Shown one piece after another: positions 43,017-52,155 of a stretch of DNA of 64,000 nucleotides (position 1 is the first letter of the stretch; each line of letters opens with the position of its first letter). The translations under genes and the position numbers were made by a program. Under the pieces are notes generated by a model. That model did not search any database and had not been told where the DNA came from. It saw only the letters and a list, made by a program, of their open reading frames with translations. Source of the stretch: Cytobacillus citreus (lineage in GTDB: Bacteria; Bacillota; Bacilli; Bacillales; Cytobacillaceae); the NCBI RefSeq assembly GCF_018343665.1, contig NZ_JAGYPM010000002.1:723979-787978 (forward strand), written 5' to 3'.

Positions 43017-43057
43017 AAAGAGCGAGTGGAGAAAAAATTAATATTTTTCTTCCTCGC
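43017..43057 (+). terminator. Terminator of the SDR-QueA-VOC operon
   Basis: AAGAGCGAG pairs with CTCGCTCTT, with inner GAAAAA/TTTTTC pairing. T-rich DNA follows. The stretch up to 43304 holds nothing else that I can support. Confidence 0.75.
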
Positions 43058-43304
43058 TCTTATTTTAGTATAATTTTATAGGCAATTCCTTAGATTGATA
43101 TTCCTGCTTCATTGATTATGACACTATTCTTTTAAGGTAAACATCTATTTTTTTTTGTATAATATGAAGCCATAGGTATTGATTCAGTGATTTAATAGAA
43201 GTATTAACCTGTATAGGAATGATAGAGAGGCTAAGAATACCTCAAAGGATCAAATGTTAAACTATTAACATGATGGTAAAGTCAGAAAAAATGGAGAGAG
43301 AGTA

Positions 43305-44021
43305 ATGAAAAAATATAAAACTTTATTATTTGATGTTGATGATACACTGTTAGATTTTGGTGCGGCAGAAAGATTAGCATTGAGATTGCTTTTTGAAGAG
43401 CAAAATTTTTCCTTAACCCCTGAAATCGAGGAGAAATATAAGAAAATTAATCAAGGTTTATGGAGATCCTTTGAAGAAGGAAAACTAAATCGTGATGAGG
43501 TTGTGAACACACGCTTTTCTATTTTATTTAAGGAATATGGAAAAGAGGTTGATGGGGCCTTCCTTGAAAGAAATTATCGTACCTACTTGGAACAAGGGCA
43601 TCAGCTTATAAGTGGTGCCTTTGAATTAATAGCAGACCTTCATAACCATTATGACTTATTTATTGTGACAAATGGTGTTTCCAAGACTCAGGATAAGCGT
43701 CTGCGTGATTCAGGATTATATCCGCTGTTTAATGAAATTTTTGTTTCGGAGGACACCGGTTACCAAAAGCCGATGAAGGAATTCTTTGATTATGTCTTTG
43801 AGCGAATTTCTAATTTTGATGTGGAACAAACATTAATTATTGGGGATTCCTTAAGTGCGGATATTATAGGTGGTCATCAAGCTGGTATAGACACATGTTG
43901 GTTTAATCCAGAAATGAAACCGAATAACACAGGCATTATTCCAACCTATCAGATTCAAAAACTGGAGGAGCTTTATCACATTTTAGCCGTAAAAGAAAAT
44001 AGAATTGGCATCTGTAATTAA
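43305..44021 (+). CDS. YfnB/YjjG-type HAD nucleotidase
   Basis: A cytosolic HAD phosphatase of 238 residues. Motif I is DVDDTLLDF, motif II is in VTNGVSKTQ, the Lys is in YQKPMKEF, and motif IV is GDSLSADIIGG. The helical cap matches the TIGR02254 (YjjG/YfnB) group, whose E. coli member removes phosphate from non-canonical pyrimidine nucleotides. GGAGAGAG precedes the ATG. It is a single gene. Confidence 0.9.
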   Translation: MKKYKTLLFDVDDTLLDFGAAERLALRLLFEEQNFSLTPEIEEKYKKINQGLWRSFEEGKLNRDEVVNTRFSILFKEYGKEVDGAFLERNYRTYLEQGHQLISGAFELIADLHNHYDLFIVTNGVSKTQDKRLRDSGLYPLFNEIFVSEDTGYQKPMKEFFDYVFERISNFDVEQTLIIGDSLSADIIGGHQAGIDTCWFNPEMKPNNTGIIPTYQIQKLEELYHILAVKENRIGICN

Positions 44022-44161
44022 ATGTGAATGAAGCATTATTAACTTTAATAAGATGGGTTAAATGTGTTCAGAAAGAAATTAGTTATTATGATAGTAGGCT
44101 ATCTGAAATTTGCTAGAACTGAAAAGGGTGAATGATATCTAATTCACCCTTGAAATATTTT

Positions 44162-44407
44162 TTACCTATTAGTCGGCCGCTCTAGCGTTAATATTTCATC
44201 TTCAAGTGAAGAAAATTGCTGTTCCACAACATGTTTGACATCTAAGACAGCAGCGTTATAGAAATGTGGAGCAAGTGACTCCTTAACGAACTCTAACACT
44301 CTTTCTGCAGCAAATTCAGTTATTTCTTCATCCCTTTCTTGCGAAAAGAAATATTGAATGTCAGATATCATTAATTGATGCTGCTCTTTTGTAAGTTTTA
44401 AAAACAT
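44162..44407 (-). CDS. DUF2164 family protein
   Basis: 81 residues. The pattern LTKEQHQLMISDIQYFFSQE, LAPHFYNAAVLDVKHVVEQQ and LEDEILTLERP fits DUF2164, a small family of unknown role. The start is ATG 44407, behind AAGGAGTG. The longer frame to 44449 includes that site and is not used. Confidence 0.82.
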   Translation of the reverse strand: MFLKLTKEQHQLMISDIQYFFSQERDEEITEFAAERVLEFVKESLAPHFYNAAVLDVKHVVEQQFSSLEDEILTLERPTNR

Positions 44408-44574
44408 AGTGAACACTCCTTCAAGAAATTTATTACTGTAACTATACATGTGGAATTCAGAAAATTACAGGCTGTTTTTTCTTGAAATAGTATGTACATG
44501 TGTATTGGTCCTATAACAATCGGGTGCATTCCACTATGAATGCACCTCGACTATCAGCCGATAAGGAATTGTTT

Positions 44575-45039
44575 TTAGTCGTTTATACATTTTTTTAAAT
44601 TAAGAATTGCTTGTAAATGAATTCCTTCGTGAAAAATAGTGCGAATTAATACTTGTTCAATGGTATGCATCCCCATTTCAGTTGGAGGGAACTCTTCTTC
44701 TAATCGATCACCGTAAATTTCTTTTATTTGGGATGGTTGTCTTTGTAGTAAGCTCTTTAGCTCTTCTAATGAAGGTGTCTCAGGAGTAAAGTTGGCTGGA
44801 GAGGTTCCATATCCAAACCAAGAATGAAATTGTTTAGGCACATCAGCTTTTTCTTTTGTTACTGCTTGAATCCATAAATATTGGTCCAGATAAATATGGC
44901 CCAGGTTCCAGCGGATATTATTGTTGAAACCCTTTGGAATAATGTCGGCTTGCTCCTCTGAAACGTTCTCTAATACACCTGAAATTTCGCTTCGATAGCT
45001 CTCTAGCTGATTAAACAATACTACGTGACGTTCGTTCAT
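44575..45039 (-). CDS. DinB family protein
   Basis: A four-helix-bundle DinB/YfiT-like protein of 154 residues. The His ligands are in RWNLGHIYLDQY and in TIFHEGIHLQAI, the usual metal-binding triad. Members include thiol-transferases that may use bacillithiol; the reaction here is unknown. The start is ATG 45039 after AAGGAG; the GTG at 45048 lies in the site. Confidence 0.85.
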   Translation of the reverse strand: MNERHVVLFNQLESYRSEISGVLENVSEEQADIIPKGFNNNIRWNLGHIYLDQYLWIQAVTKEKADVPKQFHSWFGYGTSPANFTPETPSLEELKSLLQRQPSQIKEIYGDRLEEEFPPTEMGMHTIEQVLIRTIFHEGIHLQAILNLKKCIND

Positions 45040-45136
45040 AGCATTCACTCCTTAAAATTTGATAGAAATGTATTCTGTAATAAAAATCGTTTTTCCTGCT
45101 AAAGGTATAGAAAATAAACAAAATACGAAAATAAAA

Positions 45137-45170
45137 GGCCCTTCCGAAATTGAACGGAGGGCTTTTTGGT
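45137..45170. terminator. Hairpin terminator serving the minus-strand hydrolase gene
   Basis: GCCCTTCCG pairs with CGGAGGGC, with A-rich and T-rich flanks on both strands. Confidence 0.7.
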
Positions 45171-45187
45171 ATCTATGAAGTATATGA

Positions 45188-46933
45188 CTATTCATTGTGT
45201 AGTTCTTTTAATTTTGCTTTGGATGGTGTTTTATATTCCACATAGCCTTTGAGATTCGTTATGTAGCAGTCTCCGCCAAGGCCATATTGTCCGCCGAATT
45301 TATTATCGTACCTATACACACGATATTGTTCACCAGGCTTTAAAACTCTAACGAATTGCAATTTATCATCTTGACGTTTCCAAAGGTTAATCGGTTTTGA
45401 AATTGATACTTTACCAATCTGGCCTTTTTTCATTAATAAGCCATCCCAGTATACTTTTGGTGTTGGCTTTTGTACATCTGGCTTATCCTCTTCTGGTTTG
45501 TTGCTTTCTTCGGGCTTAGAATTAATGCTGCCAGTTTTCACCCATTTGGCAATGTCTGAAATAAATTGTTGTGAGACATTGCTAGGTGTCATATACTCTG
45601 TTTGTCCATTTGGCTGGCCAGGGAAGTCTGCCAGCATATGATACATATCTGGATATATTTTATACTCTACGTTGTCTCTTTGTTTAAGCTCTGTTTTCCA
45701 GCTGTCAAGCTCTGAAGCTGGCACTTGAATATCTTTGCCACCCTGTAAAAGTAGTGTCGGTACAGTTTGCTCTTTAGCAAGCTCAGCTGGGATATAGTCA
45801 CGGATATCGAACCACCAGTAAGGATTGCCTATTTTGAATACAGCAGGCAGATTTTCTTTTGAATATTTAGGATCATTAAGCAAAGCTAATGACTCTTTCA
45901 AAGGTGCAAATTGTTCCATCATTGCTTCTATTTGCTCTTTAGACATATTCATTTTCTCGGCTCTTTCCACTGCTTGGTCCAATTGCCATAGCAGTAAATC
46001 TTGAAACTTCCCTGCTGGCCCTGCTGCTCCGATAACACCTTTAATATCTTGTTTCTTATCATTATTGATAATAAGTGGAAGAGCAAAAGCACCTTGGCTG
46101 TGTCCTAGAACAAAGATATTTTTAGAATCAATTTCTGGCAGTGACTTTAATTTTTCCACAGCTAGATTTGCATCAAGTACTGTTTCCTCTTGAATGGAAA
46201 ACATAGGCTTCAAACTGGATTTGATCGGATGAACTTTTGTTCTTTTATCATAACGAAGAACAGCTACACCCTCATTGGCAAGTCCAACGGCGATATCACG
46301 GAAAGGCTTTATCGAGTACATCGTTTCATCCATGTCATGAGCACCAGAACCATGAACGAGTACAACGACAGGAAACGGGCCTTTCCCCTTTGGAATTGTT
46401 AGTACTCCAGGCAGGGAAAACTCTCCTTCGCCGATGGTTATTTGTTTTTCAGTATAGTTTTCTGGGTGATTATATGATGGATTTAAGAAGTTGTTTGGTT
46501 GATAGACCATATCAGTATAAAACTCATCTACCTTCCCCTCACTATTAAAAAGGATAACAAGCTCAAAAGGTCCTTTCTCCGCTGTCATAGAGAACGTAGC
46601 TTTCGTGTGTACTCCATCAATCTTTAAATCTTTGAACTTTGTTTCTATGATTTTTCCGTATGAGTTTAATAGGTTTGTCCAATAGCTGTTTAAAAGGTCT
46701 TTGGATAAAACGGATTGAAGGTTTTTACTTAATTGCTGATAGGCCGCATCCCAGTTGTTTGCTCTAGCAAGCTCAACAAACTCTTTCGCTCTTTGTTCAT
46801 AATCAATTTCTTTGATAGTTTCTTCAGCAGAAACACGATGTTCGTCTATAGAAAAACTGCTTACTACACCAGTTAATCCAAGTGAACTTGCTAACACTAA
46901 TGAACTAATTGTTTTTGCTACTTTTTTCCCCAA
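45188..46933 (-). CDS. Secreted alpha/beta hydrolase with DUF3887-like and C-terminal wall-type domains
   Basis: A 581-residue exported hydrolase. A signal peptide (to about residue 36, VSAEE) is followed by a DUF3887-like helical domain (about 45-150), then the alpha/beta-hydrolase domain: oxyanion VVLVHGSGAHDMDETMYS, nucleophile in VLGHSQGAF, Asp in LLLQGGKDIQVP, and His in YPDMYHMLADFPG. After a Lys/Pro/Glu-rich linker, a C-terminal domain (YWDGLLMKKGQIGKVSISKP...) resembles surface-adhesion modules. The start is TTG 46933, behind AGGAGGAG; the ATG at 46960 includes the site. Substrate unknown. Confidence 0.88.
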   Translation of the reverse strand: MGKKVAKTISSLVLASSLGLTGVVSSFSIDEHRVSAEETIKEIDYEQRAKEFVELARANNWDAAYQQLSKNLQSVLSKDLLNSYWTNLLNSYGKIIETKFKDLKIDGVHTKATFSMTAEKGPFELVILFNSEGKVDEFYTDMVYQPNNFLNPSYNHPENYTEKQITIGEGEFSLPGVLTIPKGKGPFPVVVLVHGSGAHDMDETMYSIKPFRDIAVGLANEGVAVLRYDKRTKVHPIKSSLKPMFSIQEETVLDANLAVEKLKSLPEIDSKNIFVLGHSQGAFALPLIINNDKKQDIKGVIGAAGPAGKFQDLLLWQLDQAVERAEKMNMSKEQIEAMMEQFAPLKESLALLNDPKYSKENLPAVFKIGNPYWWFDIRDYIPAELAKEQTVPTLLLQGGKDIQVPASELDSWKTELKQRDNVEYKIYPDMYHMLADFPGQPNGQTEYMTPSNVSQQFISDIAKWVKTGSINSKPEESNKPEEDKPDVQKPTPKVYWDGLLMKKGQIGKVSISKPINLWKRQDDKLQFVRVLKPGEQYRVYRYDNKFGGQYGLGGDCYITNLKGYVEYKTPSKAKLKELHNE

Positions 46934-48003
46934 TTTATTCTCCTCCTGTTTAGGAGCCAAAAAGACTCCCTCTTAATGTTCTAATAGTTATACGAATAAA
47001 AAAGGGAAATAGTTCAAATTTTTATAGAAAAATTAAAATATTTTTAAAATTCTCGCCTTTTTCACCTCAACTATAAGTGTAACATTGTACTAATTAAAGG
47101 TAAGAGTTTTTTGATGACGGGGGAGAATTGGTCAATAATTAAGAATTTTTTTCTTAACTTAATGACAATGTGAAGTAAATGGTAAGTATTTTTCTTTTAT
47201 TCATAGAAATTAACAGTTCAATTAAAAATAGATAACTATTAAATTAAACCACAAGTTTTTAAGAATAGTTTATTTATAATGAAATTGTTTGGTCATAACG
47301 AATTAGCCCGGGTTCGTTTAACTTTTTAATTGACTTAACATCTTGATTAATATAAAGAATTATTTTCTTGATAGATTTTGGTGATTTGTCAAATTTATTC
47401 ACTATTGTGAAAAAACATTTCAGCCTTAATATCTATAAAACCTCTCATTGTGAGTAGGGCAATCTCATTAATATAAGTAATATTTTTCCTTCTTGATTCG
47501 ACACTTTGCCTTAAAATGTGTAGGTATTTTTCATTATTTTACCATTTTTTCTACACAAAAACCATTTTATATATGAAAATGTAAATGATTGCAGCGGTAT
47601 AAAAATAACGTTACTTATGTTAAAAAAGGGGGGTATTGTGGATACTTAAGTTTCATTTTAGTTCATGGTATGTGTTATCTTTCCTGTGCTCCATTTATTC
47701 CATTGTTTACCGTGGTTTCGTGAACAAAATGAAGGCATTAAACAAAACCTGGAAATAAAAAGGGGATTAGCATCTTAGTTCACTGTTACAACGAACAGGG
47801 AATTATAGAAACTTCGATTAAAAGCATAAATCATTATCTTATTCTCAATTTGAAGTTATTTAAATCAATGATGGGTCAACGGACGACACCATGTTTCTAT
47901 TGAATAAATAACTTAAGCTCAACTAGTTAATTAGTGTAATTAAATGGTTGGAGAGTTTTTTGTAAAAGATGAAAAATTACAAGTAAGAAAGGAAAAAGAA
48001 GAA
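46934..48003. other. Long AT-rich regulatory stretch upstream of the capsule operon
   Basis: About one kilobase with no coding frame. A weak promoter candidate, TTGACT-N17-TAAAGA, lies at 47330-47358. The length suggests complex regulation of the following operon, but I see no known operator. Confidence 0.4.
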
Positions 48004-49185
48004 ATGGCCCTCATAGTTATATGTGCATTATTTTTGCTTGGTTACGGCATATGGGAACAACGCTGTCATCAGAAGCGACTTGACTCCATTCCAATCCGTG
48101 TAAATGTTAACGGTATCCGAGGAAAATCAACTGTAACTCGACTTATTACAGGTGTTATTCAAGAAGCTAATTATAAGACAGTGGGTAAAACAACTGGTAC
48201 ATCAGCAAGAATGATCTATTGGTTTACAGATGAAGAAAAACCGATAAAGCGTAGACCAGAAGGTCCTAACATTGGGGAACAACGCCGTGTAGTAAAAGAA
48301 GTGTCAGACTTAGAAACAGAAGCACTTGTCTGTGAATGTATGGCTGTTCAGCCTGACTATCAATTAACCTTTCAAAATAAGATGATCCAAGCAAACATCG
48401 GTGTTATCGTTAACGTTTTGGAGGACCACATGGATGTAATGGGACCTACATTAGACGAGGTTGCAAAAGCTTTTACAGCGACTATTCCATATAATGGTCA
48501 TTTAATTACAATCGAAAGCGAATATTTAGAGTTGTTTAATCAAATTGCAGCTGAACGTAACACAAAAGTTGTTGTGGCTGATAACTCAAAAATTCCAGAG
48601 AAATTCCTGCGGCAATTTGACTATATGGTATTCCCGGATAACGCATCCCTTGCTTTGGCGGTTGCAGAAGCACTAGGTATTGATGAAGAAACAGCGTTCC
48701 GTGGCATGTTAAATGCACATCCGGATCCAGGGGCAATGCGTATTACTAGAATCGGGGACAAAGTAAATCCATCATTCCTTGTAAATGGCTTTGCCGCAAA
48801 CGATGCTTCATCTACCTTAAGAATCTGGGAGCGTGTAAGCACGTTGGGATATAGCACAGAATCTCCTATCGTCATTATGAACTGTCGTCCAGACCGTGTA
48901 GATCGTACTGAACAATTCGCACGAGACGTACTCCCTTATATAAAAGCTGAAGTAGTAATTGCAATCGGAGAGACAACAGCACCGATTACAGAAGCTTTTG
49001 AACAAGGCAAATTAGATACGAAAGAGTATTGGAATTTAGAGGAATGGACAACAGATGAGATTATGGATCGTCTTCGTCCATACTTGAAAGGCCGTGTCGT
49101 ATACGGTGTAGGAAACATTCACGGTGCAGCAGAGCAGTTAATTGACGTTATTATGGAACTAAAAATAGTGCAAAAAGCCAGCTAA
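48004..49185 (+). CDS. capB: Poly-gamma-glutamate synthase CapB/PgsB
   Basis: An amide ligase that joins glutamates with ATP at the membrane, working with CapC and CapA. The N-terminal hydrophobic segment (about 1-16) precedes the Mur-ligase-type P-loop NGIRGKST (37-44). Blocks TTGTSARMIYW, GPNIGEQRRVVKE, NVLEDHMDVMGPT, NCRPDRVDRT and YGVGNIHGAAE match PgsB along its whole length (394 residues). I choose ATG 48004, aligning with known PgsB starts. ATG 47944 would add 20 charged residues not seen in the family. It is first in capB-capC-capA. Confidence 0.94.
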   Translation: MALIVICALFLLGYGIWEQRCHQKRLDSIPIRVNVNGIRGKSTVTRLITGVIQEANYKTVGKTTGTSARMIYWFTDEEKPIKRRPEGPNIGEQRRVVKEVSDLETEALVCECMAVQPDYQLTFQNKMIQANIGVIVNVLEDHMDVMGPTLDEVAKAFTATIPYNGHLITIESEYLELFNQIAAERNTKVVVADNSKIPEKFLRQFDYMVFPDNASLALAVAEALGIDEETAFRGMLNAHPDPGAMRITRIGDKVNPSFLVNGFAANDASSTLRIWERVSTLGYSTESPIVIMNCRPDRVDRTEQFARDVLPYIKAEVVIAIGETTAPITEAFEQGKLDTKEYWNLEEWTTDEIMDRLRPYLKGRVVYGVGNIHGAAEQLIDVIMELKIVQKAS

Positions 49186-49200
49186 ATAGGAGGAACATCA

Positions 49201-49650
49201 ATGTTTGGATCAGATTTATATGTAGCACTGGTGCTAGGAGTTACACTAAGCCTTATTTTTACGGAAAAAACAGGCGTATTGCCAGCAGGGCTTGTTGTAC
49301 CCGGGTATTTAGCGTTGGTTTTTAATCAGCCAGCAGTTATGTTAGTAGTATTTTTGATTAGTATATTAACATATTTGATTGTAACTTATGGGGTATCAAG
49401 ATGGGTTATTTTATATGGAAGAAGAAAATTTGCAGCGATGCTGATTACAGGAATTTCTTTAAAGCTGATATTTGATTACTTTTACCCTGTTATGCCGTTC
49501 GAAATCTTTGAATTCCGCGGCATTGGAATTATCATACCAGGATTGATAGCGAACACGATTCAAAAACAAGGGATGCCATTAACAATTGGCAGTACGCTTC
49601 TATTATCCGGTTTAACATTCGGTATTTTGAACGTATATTACTTGTTCTGA
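49201..49650 (+). CDS. capC: Poly-gamma-glutamate synthesis membrane protein CapC/PgsC
   Basis: A 149-residue integral membrane protein with about four to five helices (YVALVLGVTLSLIFTEKTG, LPAGLVVPGYLALVF, IGIIIPGLIANTIQKQG). It is the standard partner of CapB in the PGA synthase. It starts 15 bases after capB behind AGGAGG and ends a few bases before capA. Full length for the family. Confidence 0.94.
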   Translation: MFGSDLYVALVLGVTLSLIFTEKTGVLPAGLVVPGYLALVFNQPAVMLVVFLISILTYLIVTYGVSRWVILYGRRKFAAMLITGISLKLIFDYFYPVMPFEIFEFRGIGIIIPGLIANTIQKQGMPLTIGSTLLLSGLTFGILNVYYLF

Positions 49651-49661
49651 GGTGTATGAAT

Positions 49662-50858
49662 ATGAAGCGAAATTTAAATTTCAAAGAAAAACTACTCATT
49701 TTCATTAAGAAAACAAAGTATAAAAATCTCAAGTACGCAGCGATTATAACTCCCATTCTAATCTTATCGTTAGTGATAACAACATGGATGGGGCGAACTG
49801 AGGAAGTTGAAAATGTGGAGCCACTAAAAGATCAAAAACTTACTATGACAATGGTAGGGGATGTTATGCTGGGACGACATGTTGAAGAAGTCATTAAACA
49901 GCACGGAGCGGATTATCTATTCCGATATGTGAAGCCTTATTTTGATAACTCAGAGTATGTAAGCGGAAATTTAGCAACTCCTATTTTAAAAGATGAGGTA
50001 TCAAACTACTCAGAAGCTGACAAAAGTATTCATTTGCATACGGACTCAAGCGCAATACAGGCTGTTAAAAATGCAGGATTCACTGTCATGAACTTGGCAA
50101 ATAACCACGTGATGGATTATAAAGAAAAAGGTTTACTAGACACACTTGATACATTCGAAAGCTCTAATATGGATTATGTGGGAGCTGGAAAGAACCGAAA
50201 AGACGCTAAGGAACAAATCAACTATCAGGATGTAAACGGCGTTCGAGTTGCAACCTTAGGATTTACTGATGAGTTTGTTTCAGGTGACATTGCAACAAAG
50301 GAACAAGGCGGTGTATTAAGTGCCAATCCAGACGTGTTTTTTGAAATGATTGCAAAAGCGAAAGATCCTAAACAAGGAAACGCAGATTTAGTTGTGGTGA
50401 ATGTACATTGGGGACAAGAATATGATACAGATACGAGCCCTCGTCAAAAAGCGCTGGCAAAAGCGATGGTAGATGCAGGGGCAGACATCATCATTGGACA
50501 TCACCCTCACGTACTTCAATCTTTTGATATATATAAACAAGGAGTTATTTTCTACAGCTTAGGTAACTTTGTATTTGATCAAGGCTGGACACGTACAAAA
50601 GATACGGCAATGGTACAATACAACCTAGAAGATAATGGGAAAGCCACGATCGATGTAGTGCCATTACAAATTGAAGAAGCAACACCAAGACCAGCAACAG
50701 GCTATTTAGAGAAGGAGCGAATTTATCGCCAATTAACGAAGGAAACTACGGAAAATGTACTTTGGTCCGAGAAGGAAGATAAGTTGCAGATTATTGTGAA
50801 CCATAAGCATGTAATAGATCACATGAAAAAGCGCGAACAAAATGAGGAAGGATCGTAA
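49662..50858 (+). CDS. capA: Poly-gamma-glutamate export/synthesis protein CapA/PgsA
   Basis: A 398-residue protein with one N-terminal membrane helix (about 21-42) and an outside metallophosphoesterase-like CapA domain: MVGDVMLGRHVEEV, NLANNHVMDYKEKGLLDT, VNVHWGQEYDT and IIGHHPHVLQSFD. It is needed for polymer synthesis or export together with CapBC. The start ATG 49662 is seven bases after TGAGGTG; ATG 49656 is too close. The next reading frame is the decayed capD. Confidence 0.93.
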   Translation: MKRNLNFKEKLLIFIKKTKYKNLKYAAIITPILILSLVITTWMGRTEEVENVEPLKDQKLTMTMVGDVMLGRHVEEVIKQHGADYLFRYVKPYFDNSEYVSGNLATPILKDEVSNYSEADKSIHLHTDSSAIQAVKNAGFTVMNLANNHVMDYKEKGLLDTLDTFESSNMDYVGAGKNRKDAKEQINYQDVNGVRVATLGFTDEFVSGDIATKEQGGVLSANPDVFFEMIAKAKDPKQGNADLVVVNVHWGQEYDTDTSPRQKALAKAMVDAGADIIIGHHPHVLQSFDIYKQGVIFYSLGNFVFDQGWTRTKDTAMVQYNLEDNGKATIDVVPLQIEEATPRPATGYLEKERIYRQLTKETTENVLWSEKEDKLQIIVNHKHVIDHMKKREQNEEGS

Positions 50859-51223
50859 GAAACCTAAATCCGGAGCGGCCTTATTTTTCGACTACCGCGA
50901 AACATCTCCGGACACTGAAAGAGAAGCTATCTCAGGTGTTCCGGGCTTAGTAGCCAGCATGCAGTATGCGCAGAATAAATATGGAAAGTTAACGATGAAA
51001 ACTTTGCTATAACCAGCGATTCACTATTCTGAAAATGGATTTGAAGTAAATCAGGGGTTAACAATGCACTTGGCGAATGCTAAATCAAGAGTTTACTCAA
51101 GTAAGACCAGCTTGTTTTATCCTAACAACAAAGCAATTGATTCCCTTTAAAGCGCCAACCGTGCTGAAAAAACAAGGGAAAGAGACAATCGGAATCGGCT
51201 CGCCGGGCGGAAACATTCCTTAA
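50859..51223 (+). pseudogene. Decayed capD (PGA-specific gamma-glutamyltransferase) remnant
   Basis: Translation gives ALFFDYRETSPDTEREAISG, VPGLVASMQYAQNKYGKLTM, a stop at 51010, then PAIHYSENGFEVNQGLTMHL and SRVYSSKTSLFYPNN. Further on, after a large deletion, it reads KAPTVLKKQGKETIGIGSPGG. This follows B. anthracis CapD in order. The stop replaces a Gln (CAA to TAA). The signal peptide, the self-cleaving Thr region and the C-terminus are lost. CapD normally cuts the polymer and anchors it to peptidoglycan; that function is gone here. Confidence 0.85.
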
Positions 51224-51302
51224 ATACTGATGTAGGTCATTTACGAGCACTTGGACTTCTCCGTAATACATAGGTGAAAACTTTTGATAAGGGGATAAGA
51301 AA

Positions 51303-51461
51303 ATGAAAGTAGTAAAAAGCGTAACAAAATGGATTTTACCTATTGTGATTATAGGTGCACTACTTTTAACAATGAATGCTTTTAAACGTACAGATACATT
51401 AACACCTGATGAACAACAGAAAATTAATCAAAATACAAATGTAAAAAATGGGGCTGTTTGA
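51303..51461 (+). CDS. capE: Small capsule protein CapE/PgsE, 3' end formed by an IS remnant
   Basis: A 52-residue protein ([20 protein letters not shown], then [20 protein letters not shown]) with one membrane helix. It matches PgsE of B. subtilis in size and in the AFKxxDxLTxxEQQKI block. GATAAGGGGATAAG precedes the ATG. The last residues (GAV-stop) are encoded by the end of the IS1182-type remnant that starts at 51451, so the natural C-terminus may be truncated. Confidence 0.85.
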   Translation: MKVVKSVTKWILPIVIIGALLLTMNAFKRTDTLTPDEQQKINQNTNVKNGAV

Positions 51462-51942
51462 TAAGTCCCTAAAAGTAAAGCAGCTAAGGAAAACGAAACA
51501 CTTTTCTTTAGCTGCTTTTTTATATGGAGAATTTTTCAGGAAAGTAGCTAGGCGAAGCCCTGCTACTTTCAATATGTTGTGGGCTAATGCCACAATCCCA
51601 AACTCGACATTACTTTATCGAGGCCCCGCAAGGAAAACCTGCGGAACGACCGATTACCCTTGATGTGACCGAACACACTTTCCACCGACTTTGCGTTGAG
51701 CGTAGATAGTTGCTTTTTCATCACATTCAAGGGCTGTTTTTGCCTTTGCTTTCATTTCTACAAAGACCGTATTCCAGTAAACTTGACGATTCCTGTTACG
51801 ATCGCCAAAGGTTTCGTTCTGTTCATTATATTTAGCTAGTCGGGGCAAGAAATTCTCCCGAATCAGCTTTAAAGGTTTCTGTTTCTGGAAGAAGTGTCAT
51901 TTGCGTGTTATAATTTTCAGTAGTAATCTTCGGATTGCACAT
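51405..51942 (-). pseudogene. Broken IS1182-family transposase
   Basis: Three frames on the minus strand follow one another. MCNPKITTENYNTQMTLLPE and so on starts at 51942. YNEQNETFGDRNRNRQVYWN, AKAKTALECDEKATIYAQRK follows (51848-51654). SVFGHIKGNRSFRRFSLRGL and ALAHNILKVAGLRLATFLKN end the protein. This is the C-terminal part of an IS1182-type DDE transposase, with the N-terminal catalytic half deleted and at least two frameshifts. It cannot be active. Confidence 0.85.
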
Positions 51943-52076
51943 AAAAAAATCGTCCTTTCTAAATGTTGGTTTGGTCACTTACATTTTACTAAATAGGACG
52001 ATTTTTTTGGACATTTTTAAAACTTTTTGAAAAAGAGGCTGCAGAAAGTCAGTTTCACTGACTTTCTGGACAGCCC
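51451..52076 (-). mobile_element. Internally deleted IS1182-type insertion sequence
   Basis: Ends start GGGCTGTTTGATAAGTCC (left, 51451) and, on the other strand, GGGCTGTCCAGAAAGTCA (right, ends 52076), so the inverted termini are preserved. The element is 626 bp instead of about 1.6-1.9 kb. No target duplication is clear. It inserted into the 3' end of capE. A TTTTTTTATGTGC/CGATTTTTTT hairpin region near 51945-52010 is part of the right end. Confidence 0.8.
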
Positions 52077-52155
52077 TTTTATATTATAGTACAGCTATTT
52101 TTGTAAATCGGCTAAGTGCTGCGTTTTGATAATAGACTGTATAAGGAGTTTATAG

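Noticed and set aside
47330-47358. TTGACT-N17-TAAAGA as the capsule operon promoter
   Set aside because: AT-rich DNA gives many such matches and the distance to capB is about 650 bp; kept only as a weak candidate.
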